Shown: one piece after another, positions 24,490 through 33,461 of the stretch | How positions within the stretch are numbered: the stretch's first letter is position 1 | Layout: every line of letters starts with the position of its first letter | DNA from: Burkholderia sp. D-99 | Lineage (GTDB): Bacteria; Pseudomonadota; Gammaproteobacteria; Burkholderiales; Burkholderiaceae | Length of the DNA stretch: 64,000 nucleotides | Direction: 5' to 3' | Assembly: GCF_011605345.1 (NCBI RefSeq) | Contig: NZ_JAAOXM010000004.1 | Coordinates: 372,001-436,000 of the forward strand | Program-made: the position numbers and the translations under genes | Notes under the pieces: model-generated | The model's input: only the letters and a program-made list of their open reading frames with translations | Told to the model about the DNA's origin: nothing | Databases searched by the model: none

Positions 24490-26837
24490 AAACGCGTTCG
24501 ATCAGGTTCGGCTGGCTTGCCCGGCTGTGGTGGCTCACGCCGGCTGCTTTGCCGGTTCACGCGCAGTCGGTGCCGGCTGCGCAAGCGGCACCCGACACAC
24601 CCGCGTCGAGCGGTTTCACGATCCAGGACATCCGCGTCGAGGGCCTGACGCGCATCGAGCCCGGCACGGTGTTCTCGTATCTGCCGTTCAAGATCGGCAC
24701 CCCCTTCACCGACGACAAGGCCTCGGCCGCGATTCGCGCGCTCTACGCAACCGGGTTCTTCAACGACGTGCGGATCGCGACGGAAGGCAACGTCGTGATC
24801 GTGAACGTCGCGGAACGCTCGGTGATCGGCACGATCGATTTCACCGGGCTCCACGAGTTCGACCGGGACGCGATCGAAAAGGCGATGAAGGCGGTCGGCC
24901 TGGTGTCCGGTCACGCATACGACCCGTCGCTCGTCAGCAAGGCCGAACAGGAGCTGAAGCGCCAGTACCTGACGCGCGGCTACTACGCGGCCGAAGTGAC
25001 GACCACCGTGAGCCCGATCGACCGCAACCGCGTGGGCCTGCTGTTCTCCGTCGTCGAAGGGCCGAGCGCGAAGATCCGTCAGGTTGCGTTCATCGGCAAT
25101 CACGTGTTCAGCGACGCGACGCTGCGCGACGAAATGCAGCTGTCGACGCCGAACTGGTTCTCCTGGTACACGAAGGACGACCTGTATTCGAAGGACAAGC
25201 TCGCGACCGATCTCGACGCCGTCCGCGCGTACTACCTCGATCGCGGTTATCTGGAATTCAACATCGAGTCGACCCAGGTGTCGCTGTCGCCGGACCGCAA
25301 GGACATGGACCTGACCATCGCGCTGCACGAAGGCAAGCCGTACACGATCTCGGGCATCCGGCTCGCCGGCGACCTGCTCGGGCGCGAGACCGAGCTGAAC
25401 CGGATCGTCGCGATCCGTGCCGGCGAACGCTTCTCCGCGGCGAAACTCAAGGACACGACGCAGGCATTGATCGACAAGCTCGGCGAATACGGCTACGCGT
25501 TCGCGACGATCAATACCGTGCCGCAGATCGACCAGCAGCATCACACCGTCGATCTCACACTGCAGGTCACGCCCGGGCGCCGCGTCTACGTGCGGCACAT
25601 CGACATTTCCGGCAACACGCGCACGCGCGACGAGGTGATCCGCCGCGAGATGCGCCAGATGGAAGATGCGTGGTTCGATTCGTCGCGGCTCAAGCTGTCG
25701 AAGGAGCGCATCAACCGGCTCGGCTATTTCACTGACGTGGACGTCACGACGGTGCCGGTCGAAGGCACCACCGACCAGGTCGACGTACAGGTGAAGGTGA
25801 CCGAGAAGCCCACCGGCACGATCTCGCTCGGCCTCGGCTACGGTTCCGGCGAAGGGCCGATCATCTCGGCGGGCGTATCGCAGGACAACGTGTTCGGCAG
25901 CGGCCAGACGATCGCCGTCAACGCGAACACCGCAACGACGATGCGCACGCTGAGCGTGTCGCAAACCGATCCATACTTCACGATCGACGGCGTGAAGCGC
26001 ATCACCGACGTGTACTACCGGACCACGCAGCCGCTCTACTATTCGAGCACCAACGACACGAGCTTCCGGATCATTTCGTACGGGGTGGACACGAAGTTCG
26101 GCATCCCGTTCTCCGAAAGCGACATGGTGTATTTCGGGCTCGGGCTCGAACAGGATCGGCTCGACGTCGATTCGACGACGCCGCAGAGCTATATCGATTA
26201 CGTGAACACGTTCGGGCGCGTGTCGAACGTCGCGCCGTTCACGATCGGCTGGTCGCGCGACATGCGCGACAGCGCGCTGATCCCCGGGCGCGGCTACTTC
26301 CTGCAGGCGAACGCGGAGTACGGCACGCCGATCGGCACCGTGTCGTACTACAAGACCGACGTGCAGGCGCAGTACTACCACTCGTTCGCGCGCGGCCTCG
26401 TGCTCGGGTTCAATGTCCAGGCCGGCTACGGCAACGGGCTCGGCAGCCAGCCGTACCCGATCTTCAAGAACTACTTCGCGGGCGGCATCGGCTCCGTGCG
26501 CGGCTACGAGCCCGGCTCGCTCGGCCCGCGCGATGCGACGACGGGCGACCCGATCGGCGGCTCGAGGATGGTGGTCGGCAACGTCGAGATGACCGTGCCG
26601 CTGCCCGGCACCGGCTACGACCGCACGCTGCGCGTGTTCACGTTCGTCGACGGCGGCAACGTCTGGGGCACCGAAGGCAACAGCGTCGGCGCGAACGGGT
26701 TGCGGTACAGCTACGGCGTCGGGCTCGAATGGATCTCGCCGATCGGCCCGCTGAAGATCGACTATGCGCTGCCGATCGTCCACCACACCGGCGACCAGTA
26801 CCAGAAGTTCCAGTTCCAGATTGGCACGTCGTTCTGA
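24486..26837 (+). CDS. BamA-type outer-membrane assembly factor (second copy)
   Basis: A 783-aa Omp85 protein. After the signal peptide (ending VHAQ) come the POTRA domains, from FTIQDIRVEGLTRIEPGT to about residue 440, with repeat features such as FIGNHVFSDATLRDEM and IDISGNTRTRDEVIRREM. The rest is the 16-stranded barrel with the loop-6 motif VRGYEPGSLGP and a C-terminal Phe (FQIGTSF). BamA inserts barrel proteins into the outer membrane. The housekeeping gene normally lies between rseP and ompH/lpxD; that context is absent, so this is a paralogue. It starts with GTG inside the stop of the 100-aa gene and runs into an LptD paralogue. Confidence 0.92.
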   Translation: MKTRSIRFGWLARLWWLTPAALPVHAQSVPAAQAAPDTPASSGFTIQDIRVEGLTRIEPGTVFSYLPFKIGTPFTDDKASAAIRALYATGFFNDVRIATEGNVVIVNVAERSVIGTIDFTGLHEFDRDAIEKAMKAVGLVSGHAYDPSLVSKAEQELKRQYLTRGYYAAEVTTTVSPIDRNRVGLLFSVVEGPSAKIRQVAFIGNHVFSDATLRDEMQLSTPNWFSWYTKDDLYSKDKLATDLDAVRAYYLDRGYLEFNIESTQVSLSPDRKDMDLTIALHEGKPYTISGIRLAGDLLGRETELNRIVAIRAGERFSAAKLKDTTQALIDKLGEYGYAFATINTVPQIDQQHHTVDLTLQVTPGRRVYVRHIDISGNTRTRDEVIRREMRQMEDAWFDSSRLKLSKERINRLGYFTDVDVTTVPVEGTTDQVDVQVKVTEKPTGTISLGLGYGSGEGPIISAGVSQDNVFGSGQTIAVNANTATTMRTLSVSQTDPYFTIDGVKRITDVYYRTTQPLYYSSTNDTSFRIISYGVDTKFGIPFSESDMVYFGLGLEQDRLDVDSTTPQSYIDYVNTFGRVSNVAPFTIGWSRDMRDSALIPGRGYFLQANAEYGTPIGTVSYYKTDVQAQYYHSFARGLVLGFNVQAGYGNGLGSQPYPIFKNYFAGGIGSVRGYEPGSLGPRDATTGDPIGGSRMVVGNVEMTVPLPGTGYDRTLRVFTFVDGGNVWGTEGNSVGANGLRYSYGVGLEWISPIGPLKIDYALPIVHHTGDQYQKFQFQIGTSF

Positions 26838-29211
26838 TTCCGCTCCCGGCCCGCGCCACGCCGCGCGCGGCGGCCTCGTCGCCCGCCTGTGCGCCTGGGT
26901 GCTCACGGTGCTCGTCGAGGTCGCGCTGTCGGTCGCGCTGTCAGTCGCATTCGGCGCGCCCCGCGATGCCGATGCGCAACTGCAGAGCGCCGCGGCCGAC
27001 CCTTACCGGATCGGCGACGCATGGGGGTTGCGCATCGCGTCGCAGCTCGTCGAGCATCCCCTCGCACCCGGCCAGGCCGCAACGACGTTCGGGATCGGCG
27101 CCGCCGCGACCGGCACCGTCGACCAGGACCTGTCGCTGCGCGGGCATGCCGAATTGCGGCGCGACACGTCGGTCGTGAAGGCCGACGCGATCCACTACGA
27201 CGCGGATACCGACATGACCGACGCATACGGTCATGTGCAGGTCACACACGACGGCAACACGTTCGCCGGCCCCGACGCGCATCTGCAGCTCGACAGCGTC
27301 GCGGGCACGATGAGCGCGCCGCACTACCGCTTCAACCTGACGGGCGGCTCGGGCTCCGGCACGCGCGCCGACCTGCTCGACGATACGCGCGAGGTCGTGT
27401 ACGACGGCACGTACACGACCTGCCATTGCGCGAACGATCCGGCGTGGTATCTCCGCGCGTCGCGACTCGATCTCGACAATGCGGCGGGCGTCGGCGTCGC
27501 GCACGACGGCGTGCTCTACTTCGCGGGCGTGCCGCTGTTCGCGTCGCCGTGGATGTCGTTTCCGCTGAACGATCAACGCAAGACCGGGATCCTGCCGCCC
27601 ACGTTCGCGATCAGCTCGACGAGCGGCTACGACCTCGCGGTGCCGATCTATTTCAATCTCGCGCCCAACTACGACCTGACGGTCACGCCGCGGCTGATGA
27701 CCAAGCGCGGCGCGATGCTGACGACCGACTATCGCTACCTGGGCGCGGCTGACTCCGGCTCGCTGTCGGCCAGCGTGCTGCCCGACGACGCGACGACGCA
27801 CACCAACCGCTACTCGATCGCGTTCCAGCATCGCGAGAACCTCGGCAACGGCTTCGCCGCGTATGCGAACTACAACCGCGTGTCCGATGCATCGGTGCCG
27901 TCGGATTTCTCGAGCGCGAACTCGCTCGTCGTCGGCTCGCAGACGCTGTTCCAGCAGGAAGCGGGCGTCACCTACAACCACGGCCCGTGGTCCGTGCTCG
28001 CACGCGTGCAGAACTGGCAGTCGTTCACGACCACGCCGCCGTACAACCGCGAGCCGGAGCTCGATGCGAAATACACGCGCTACAACGTCGGCGGCTTCGA
28101 CTTCGGCGCCGACGTGAACGCGACGCGCTTCACGATCCCGACCGCCGATTCGACCGAAGGCAACCGGCTCACGTTCGATACGTACCTCAGCTACCCGATC
28201 GTCGCGCCCGGCTGGTACGTGACGCCCAAGCTCCAGTGGCACGCCGCGTCGTACGACCTCACGTCGATCGGCAGCGATGCGCCGGCCGGCCAGCCGAAGA
28301 ACTTCACCGTCAACGTGCCGACCGCGAGCCTCGACATGGGCGCGACATTCGAGCGCGCGGTACGGCTGTTCGGCATCGACATGATCCAGACGCTCGAGCC
28401 GAGGCTGTACTACGTCTATACGCCGTACCGCAACCAGACCTTCGCGCCGGCGTTCGACACCGCGCCGCTCGATTTCGGGCTCGCGGAGATCTTCACGAGC
28501 AACCGCTTCGTCGGCGGCGACCGCGTGAGCGACATGAACCGGTTGACGGCCGGCGTCACCACGCGCTTCGTCGATGCGGGCAGCGGCACCGAGCTCGCGC
28601 GCTTCGTGCTCGCGCAGGAGTATTACTTTCGCGCGTCGCAGGTCACGATGCCGGGCGACACGCCGCCGACGGTCGGCCCGTCCGACGTGATCGCCGGCGC
28701 CGCGTTTCATGTCGGCACCGGCCTCGAATGGCAGCAGGCGGTCGAATACAACCAGTCGAGCAGCGAGCTGACGCAGGCCACGGCCGGCGTCGACTGGAAG
28801 CCGGCCGACGGCAAGGTGATCAATCTCGCTTACCTGTATGCGCGTGCGAACGCGACGCTCGACGACGAGCCGGAGAACCAGGTGTTGCTGTCCGCGCAGT
28901 GGCCGCTCACGCATGCGCTGTCGGGCGTCGGCTCGGTCGACTACGATCTCGCCGCGCACCGGCTGGTGAGCGGGCTGCTCGGGTTCCAGTACGCGGCCGA
29001 CTGCTGGGCCGTCAGCTTCGCGCTGCAGAAGTACACGAACTACAACGGCACGACGTCGCCGACCACCGGCACGCGCGTGCTGGTGCAGTTGCAGCTCAAC
29101 GGGCTGAGCCGCATCGACAACGGGCTGCTGCAGCAATTCCGCGCGAACGTGCCCGGGTATTCGACGCCGACGCTGCCGGCGCCGACGTCGCGGTTCAGCG
29201 ACTATCCGTGA
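26821..29211 (+). CDS. LptD-type LPS-assembly outer-membrane protein (second copy)
   Basis: A protein of about 796 aa that matches LptD (OstA/Imp), the barrel that places LPS in the outer leaflet. It has a jelly-roll N-terminal domain (ADAIHYDADTDMTDAYGHVQ), the hinge motif GVPLFASPWMSFPLNDQRKTG, and a 26-strand-type barrel. Cysteines are few: one CHC (27421-27429) and one in ADCW (29002) instead of the CC of E. coli. The normal surA/pdxA context is absent, so it is an additional copy. The start is uncertain: TTG at 26821 overlaps bamA by 17 bases; GTG codons near 26898 are alternatives. Transcribed with the BamA paralogue. Confidence 0.88.
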   Translation: MARRSDSAPGPRHAARGGLVARLCAWVLTVLVEVALSVALSVAFGAPRDADAQLQSAAADPYRIGDAWGLRIASQLVEHPLAPGQAATTFGIGAAATGTVDQDLSLRGHAELRRDTSVVKADAIHYDADTDMTDAYGHVQVTHDGNTFAGPDAHLQLDSVAGTMSAPHYRFNLTGGSGSGTRADLLDDTREVVYDGTYTTCHCANDPAWYLRASRLDLDNAAGVGVAHDGVLYFAGVPLFASPWMSFPLNDQRKTGILPPTFAISSTSGYDLAVPIYFNLAPNYDLTVTPRLMTKRGAMLTTDYRYLGAADSGSLSASVLPDDATTHTNRYSIAFQHRENLGNGFAAYANYNRVSDASVPSDFSSANSLVVGSQTLFQQEAGVTYNHGPWSVLARVQNWQSFTTTPPYNREPELDAKYTRYNVGGFDFGADVNATRFTIPTADSTEGNRLTFDTYLSYPIVAPGWYVTPKLQWHAASYDLTSIGSDAPAGQPKNFTVNVPTASLDMGATFERAVRLFGIDMIQTLEPRLYYVYTPYRNQTFAPAFDTAPLDFGLAEIFTSNRFVGGDRVSDMNRLTAGVTTRFVDAGSGTELARFVLAQEYYFRASQVTMPGDTPPTVGPSDVIAGAAFHVGTGLEWQQAVEYNQSSSELTQATAGVDWKPADGKVINLAYLYARANATLDDEPENQVLLSAQWPLTHALSGVGSVDYDLAAHRLVSGLLGFQYAADCWAVSFALQKYTNYNGTTSPTTGTRVLVQLQLNGLSRIDNGLLQQFRANVPGYSTPTLPAPTSRFSDYP

Positions 29212-29426
29212 GCTGCTCGCTCAGCGCCCACAAGCGCTCGGCGGCGGCGGCGATCGCCCACGGCAATACACCGTCCAGCGGACGGTAATCGGCCGGCACG
29301 GCTTGCGCAATGTCGACGTCCTCGCCGCCCATGCCTTGCCGCCGTTGATCCACCTGCGCGCCGCCGACCTCGCTGCGCACACGCTGTCGCACGTGCTGGC
29401 GCTGCTGCGGATCGAAACCGGCGCGC

Positions 29427-29792
29427 CTACGACGGCTCCGAGTCGAGGAACACATAGAGCGCGGCGATCTTCCCGTCGCGCACGATGATCACGTCGACGC
29501 CCGTATATTCGGGCGCCTCGCCGCGCGGGCCGGAGCCCCACGACACACGGCCCGCGTTGTGCAGCGCCTGCGGCCGGCCATGCGCGGTATAGACGAAATG
29601 CGGATGCGTCGCGCGCAAGTCGCCGGCGAACCTGTCGAGCGCGTCGTGCCCGACGAACGTGCCGGGCGGCACGTAGAGCACGCAGTCGTCGGTATAAAGC
29701 GCTTCGATCGCGGCGCGGCGGCGCACCGCGTCACCTTCGCCGAACACCTCCTGCAGATTGCGTTCGAGCAGTTCGTGGATACGGTCGTTCAT
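29427..29792 (-). CDS. NTF2-like/SnoaL-fold protein
   Basis: A 121-aa protein with the cone-shaped NTF2-like pattern: an N-terminal helix, AAIEALYTDDCVLYVPPGTF, VGHDALDRFAGDL, and the C-terminal strand VDVIIVRDGKIAALYVFLD. Such proteins are either small enzymes (hydratases, isomerases) or ligand binders; no catalytic set is convincing here. Two ATG codons are adjacent (29795 and 29792) after AGGAG; the second has better spacing (7). It lies 35 bases downstream of the GST gene on the same strand and is probably co-transcribed with it. Confidence 0.8.
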   Translation of the reverse strand: MNDRIHELLERNLQEVFGEGDAVRRRAAIEALYTDDCVLYVPPGTFVGHDALDRFAGDLRATHPHFVYTAHGRPQALHNAGRVSWGSGPRGEAPEYTGVDVIIVRDGKIAALYVFLDSEPS

Positions 29793-29826
29793 CATCGTTC
29801 TCCTGATCAAATAGCTTGTGGTCGGA

Positions 29827-30516
29827 TTACCGCGCGAGTGCCAGTGTCTTTTCGACGGCGGTGACGACCGCCGGGCGCGCGGCAATGTCGTCGTACCAGC
29901 GCGTCACCGACGGAAAGCGGTCGAGCGTCGCGCCGATCGCCTGATGGCGCCACAGCCAGCCGAAGTGCGCGATGTCCGCGATGCTGTACGCATCGCCCGC
30001 CACGTACCGGCCGCGTTCGAGCACGCGATCCAGTACGCCCAGCACCCGCTCCACTTCCTCCAGCGCGCGCGCTTTCGCATCGGGTTCCGGTGCCGCGCCG
30101 ATCGCCACCCTGAACGCCTGCAGGAAGGCCGGACTCAATGCGGACGCGTGAAAGAAAAGTTGCTCGAACACCTTGCCGCGCGACAAGCCATCCTGCGGCA
30201 GCAATTGCCCGGTTTTCTCGGCGAGGTACACCAGGATCGCCGCCGACTCGCTCAACACGATGTCGCCATCGGCGTGCGCCGCGCGGTCGACGAGCACCGG
30301 CACCTTGGCGTCGGGATTCATTGCGCGGAACGCGTCGGTCTTCTGTTCGCCGCGGCGCAAGTCGACCGCCACGAGCCGATAGTCGACGCCCATCTCTTCC
30401 AGTGCGATCGGCACCTTCACGCTGTTGGGCGTCGCGAATGCGAACACGTCCAGCGTGGCCGTACCGGGATGGCGGCCCGCCGCGACCGCCCGGTTTCCTG
30501 CGAATTGGGGTTCCAT
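29827..30516 (-). CDS. Glutathione S-transferase
   Basis: A 229-aa soluble GST. The thioredoxin-like N-terminal domain contains ATPNSVKVPIALEEMGVDYR, a cis-Pro segment AKVPVLVD and the glutathione-binding LSESAAILVYLAEK; the all-alpha C-terminal domain follows (about 105-229), with YSIADIAHFGWLWRH. The T-P-N-S/G-x-K-V start resembles YfcG/Ure2-like GSTs, which act on disulfides or peroxides. CAACGGAGATGAATC upstream provides the Shine-Dalgarno sequence. Divergent from a LysR gene across 84 bases. Confidence 0.9.
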   Translation of the reverse strand: MEPQFAGNRAVAAGRHPGTATLDVFAFATPNSVKVPIALEEMGVDYRLVAVDLRRGEQKTDAFRAMNPDAKVPVLVDRAAHADGDIVLSESAAILVYLAEKTGQLLPQDGLSRGKVFEQLFFHASALSPAFLQAFRVAIGAAPEPDAKARALEEVERVLGVLDRVLERGRYVAGDAYSIADIAHFGWLWRHQAIGATLDRFPSVTRWYDDIAARPAVVTAVEKTLALAR

Positions 30517-30578
30517 GATTCATCTCCGTTGAGGTGAGACAAATGTAGGGCGCCGTGCTATTTTTCGAAACAGAAACG

Positions 30579-30599
30579 ATTGCAAACCATCATTGCAAA
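30579..30599. promoter_or_regulatory. Direct repeat in the GST/LysR divergent promoter
   Basis: ATTGCAAA occurs at 30579-30586 and again at 30592-30599, 13 bases apart, just before the LysR start codon. It may be part of the LysR binding site or simply chance in an AT-rich promoter. Confidence 0.3.
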
Positions 30600-30600
30600 A

Positions 30601-31527
30601 ATGTCGATATCCCACCTGCCGGATTTTGAAGGTTTCGCGATGTTCGCGAAGGTCGCCGAAGAAGGCTCGTTCGCCGCTGCAGCGGCGGCGATGGGCGTCT
30701 CGGTCGCGACGGTTTCGCGCGCCGTGACGCGCCTCGAGGAACGGCTGGGCGGGCGCCTGTTCAACCGCACATCGCGGCGGCTCGCGCTCACCGACTACGG
30801 CCACACGCTGATCGAGCGCGCGGCGAAACTCTATGCCGATGCGGAAGACACCGAGGATTTCGCGCGCGAGACATCGAGCCGGCCGCGCGGCCTCGTCAAG
30901 CTGGCCGCACCGCTGTCGTTCGGCGCCCGCTGGGTGGCGCCGCTGCTGCCCGAGTTCTTCGACCTCTATCCGGACATCGCGGTCGACCTGCACCTCACCG
31001 ATGCGCAATCCGACCTGATCGGCGACGGCTTCGATGCCGCGCTGCGCATCGCGATCATGGAAGATTCATCGCTCGTCGCGCGGCTCATTGCACCGGTCCG
31101 GCGCTTCGTCGTCGCGTCGCCGGCCTATCTGTCGCGCCACGGGCGGCCGCGTCATCCGCAGGAGCTTGGCGCCCATCCCTGCCTGACGTACGCGAACCGA
31201 AGCCAGCGCGACGTGTGGCGCTTCACCCACGCGCGTGGTGACACTTGCGCGGTCACGCCCGGCGGAATGTTGCGCGGCACCAGCGTCGAGGCGCTGTTGC
31301 CGACGGTGCTCGCGGGCCTCGCGATTACCGAGCTGCCCGAATTCATCGCGACGCAGTATTTCGCTGGCGGGCAGCTCGAACCGATCCTGACGGACTGGCG
31401 TCTGCCCGAAGGCGGCCTGTACTTCGTCACACCGTCCGCGCGCGCACGGCCGGCCAAGGTGAGCGCGCTGGCCGATTTCTTCGTCGCGAAGCTGACCGCT
31501 GCCGACTGGCGTTTGCCGGCAGCGTAA
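30601..31527 (+). CDS. LysR-family transcriptional regulator
   Basis: A 308-aa LysR protein with the helix-turn-helix EGSFAAAAAAMGVSVATVSR, the linker segment LFNRTSRRLALTDYG, and an effector domain typical of the DsdC/CrgA-like subgroup (SPAYLSRHGRPRHPQELG, ITELPEFIA). The ATG at 30601 is preferred to the TTG at 30580. It is divergent from the GST/NTF2-like pair and probably regulates them in response to an electrophile or aromatic compound; the ligand is unknown. Confidence 0.9.
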   Translation: MSISHLPDFEGFAMFAKVAEEGSFAAAAAAMGVSVATVSRAVTRLEERLGGRLFNRTSRRLALTDYGHTLIERAAKLYADAEDTEDFARETSSRPRGLVKLAAPLSFGARWVAPLLPEFFDLYPDIAVDLHLTDAQSDLIGDGFDAALRIAIMEDSSLVARLIAPVRRFVVASPAYLSRHGRPRHPQELGAHPCLTYANRSQRDVWRFTHARGDTCAVTPGGMLRGTSVEALLPTVLAGLAITELPEFIATQYFAGGQLEPILTDWRLPEGGLYFVTPSARARPAKVSALADFFVAKLTAADWRLPAA

Positions 31528-31880
31528 GCGCGCGTATGCGCGTTCTCGTGTACCTGCCTCGCGTCATTCGCGATCGATGCATGGCCGCTGCCGCCGTGCG
31601 GTGTCCCGCGCACGGCAAGCTCACACGTACCCGATTCGGCACGACAGCCGCCGTTCCTTCCGTGTCGTTTACAACCGGGTTCCGGGCGCATGACCGATAG
31701 CCGGCTGCGCCCGTTTCTCTAAACTGGCTCTCACAACAATCTTGCCCGGTGTCGCCCGCAGCGCGCGTCACTTCACCGACATCGAGGCCCCCGAGACATC
31801 CGCCTTCGCTGACCATCGGCCCGCACGACTCCACTGCATTCCAGCCCGGCCGGCTGCCAAGGCAATTCCAGGAGAGTTCA
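31528..31880. other. Intergenic region upstream of MFS transporter
   Basis: I see no gene. The overlapping short frames have no recognisable content. AGGAGAG at 31870-31876 is the ribosome-binding site of the transporter. Confidence 0.5.
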
Positions 31881-33350
31881 TTGAGCCCGTCGCAAGCGCA
31901 CCCCGCGAAAGCCCGGTCTTCGCGCCAGTCCGTCAAGCTGGATGACATCACGATCGTCGACCCCGCCGTCCTCAAGCGCGCGGTCGGCGCCATGGCATTC
32001 GGCAACGCGATGGAATGGTTCGACTTCGGCGTCTACAGCTACATCGCCGTCACGCTCGGCAAAGTGTTCTTCCCGTCCAGCAGCCCGTCCGCGCAGTTGC
32101 TCGCGACTTTCGGCACGTTCGCGGCCGCGTTCCTCGTGCGCCCCCTCGGCGGCATGGTGTTCGGCCCGCTCGGCGACCGCATCGGCCGCCAGCGCGTGCT
32201 CGCCGCCACGATGATCATGATGGCCGTCGGCACCTTCGCGATCGGCCTGATCCCCAGCTACGCGTCGATCGGCATCATGGCGCCCGTGCTGCTGCTCGTC
32301 GCCCGCCTCGTGCAGGGCTTCTCGACCGGCGGCGAGTACGGCGGCGCCGCCACCTTCATCGCCGAATTCTCGACCGACAAGCGCCGCGGCTTCATGGGAA
32401 GCTTCCTCGAATTCGGCACGCTGATCGGCTATACGCTCGGCGCGGCCACCGTCGCGCTGCTCACGGCGACGCTGTCGCAGGAAGCACTGCTGTCGTGGGG
32501 CTGGCGCGTGCCGTTCTTCATCGCCGGCCCGCTCGGCCTCGTGGGCCTCTATATCCGCCTGAAACTCGAGGAAACGCCCGCCTTCAAGAAGGAAGCCGAA
32601 GCACGCGAAGCGGACGAACGCACGCGGCCGAAGCAACGCTTCGCGACGCTGCTCGTCGAACAGTGGAAGCCGCTGCTGCAATGCGTCGGCCTCGTGCTGA
32701 TCTTCAACGTGACCGACTACATGGCGCTGTCGTACCTGCCGAGCTACCTGTCGGCGACGCTGCACTTTCGCGAATCGCACGGCTTGTTCCTGGTGCTGCT
32801 CGTGATGGTGCTGATGATGCCGATGACGCTCTACGCCGGGCATCTGTCGGACAAGGTCGGCCGCAAGCCGGTGATGATGGCCGGCTGCGTGGGCCTGCTC
32901 GTGCTGGCGGTGCCGGCGCTGATGCTGATCCGCACCGGCGGCATGCTGCCCGTGTTCGGCGGGATGCTGATCTACGGCACGTTGCTGTCGACCTTCACCG
33001 GCGTGATGCCGTCTGCGCTGCCCGCGCTGTTTCCCACGCGCATCCGCTATGGCGCGCTCGCGATCGGCTTCAACGTGTCGGTGTCGCTGTTCGGCGGCAC
33101 GACGCCGCTCGTCACCGCGTGGCTGGTCGATCGCACCGGCGACCTGATGATGCCCGCGTACTACCTGATGGGCGCCTCGTTCATCGGCATCGTGTCGGTG
33201 CTCGCGTTGCGCGAAACGGCACGCCAGCCGCTACCCGGCTCCGCGCCGTGCGTGGCGAGCCGCGCGGAGGCGCTGAGCCTCGCGCGGGGCGGCGCCGACG
33301 AAGCCCGTGTACCGGGCAGGAAGTTCACGCCGGTCGGCAAGCGCGCCTGA
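31881..33350 (+). CDS. MFS metabolite:H+ symporter (MHS family)
   Basis: A 489-aa twelve-helix inner-membrane transporter. AMEWFDFGVYSYIA in the first helix, GPLGDRIGRQRVL between helices 2 and 3, GFSTGGEYGGAATFIAE in helix 5 and GHLSDKVGRKPVMM between helices 8 and 9 are the signatures of the metabolite:H+ symporters, which include ProP (proline/betaine) and dicarboxylate or citrate transporters. The start is a TTG at 31881 with AGGAGAG five bases upstream; upstream codons in frame are non-coding. The C-terminus is short, without the coiled coil of osmosensory ProP, so an osmotic role is not supported. Substrate unknown. Confidence 0.9.
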   Translation: MSPSQAHPAKARSSRQSVKLDDITIVDPAVLKRAVGAMAFGNAMEWFDFGVYSYIAVTLGKVFFPSSSPSAQLLATFGTFAAAFLVRPLGGMVFGPLGDRIGRQRVLAATMIMMAVGTFAIGLIPSYASIGIMAPVLLLVARLVQGFSTGGEYGGAATFIAEFSTDKRRGFMGSFLEFGTLIGYTLGAATVALLTATLSQEALLSWGWRVPFFIAGPLGLVGLYIRLKLEETPAFKKEAEAREADERTRPKQRFATLLVEQWKPLLQCVGLVLIFNVTDYMALSYLPSYLSATLHFRESHGLFLVLLVMVLMMPMTLYAGHLSDKVGRKPVMMAGCVGLLVLAVPALMLIRTGGMLPVFGGMLIYGTLLSTFTGVMPSALPALFPTRIRYGALAIGFNVSVSLFGGTTPLVTAWLVDRTGDLMMPAYYLMGASFIGIVSVLALRETARQPLPGSAPCVASRAEALSLARGGADEARVPGRKFTPVGKRA

Positions 33351-33461
33351 CGCGATCCGGCATGACGCGACGCCGCGCGGCCCGCGCCGGCGTCGCCGCC
33401 CACTCGTTCGTCAGTTCGACGACAGCTGCCGCGCGTCGAACCCGTCGAGCAGCGCACGCGC

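Noticed and set aside
24456..26906. Long antisense frame (816 codons) opposite the BamA paralogue
   Set aside because: Mirror of the codon bias of the real gene; no domain features and no start context.
26941..29136. Long antisense frame opposite the LptD paralogue
   Set aside because: Same reason: shadow of a real coding region.
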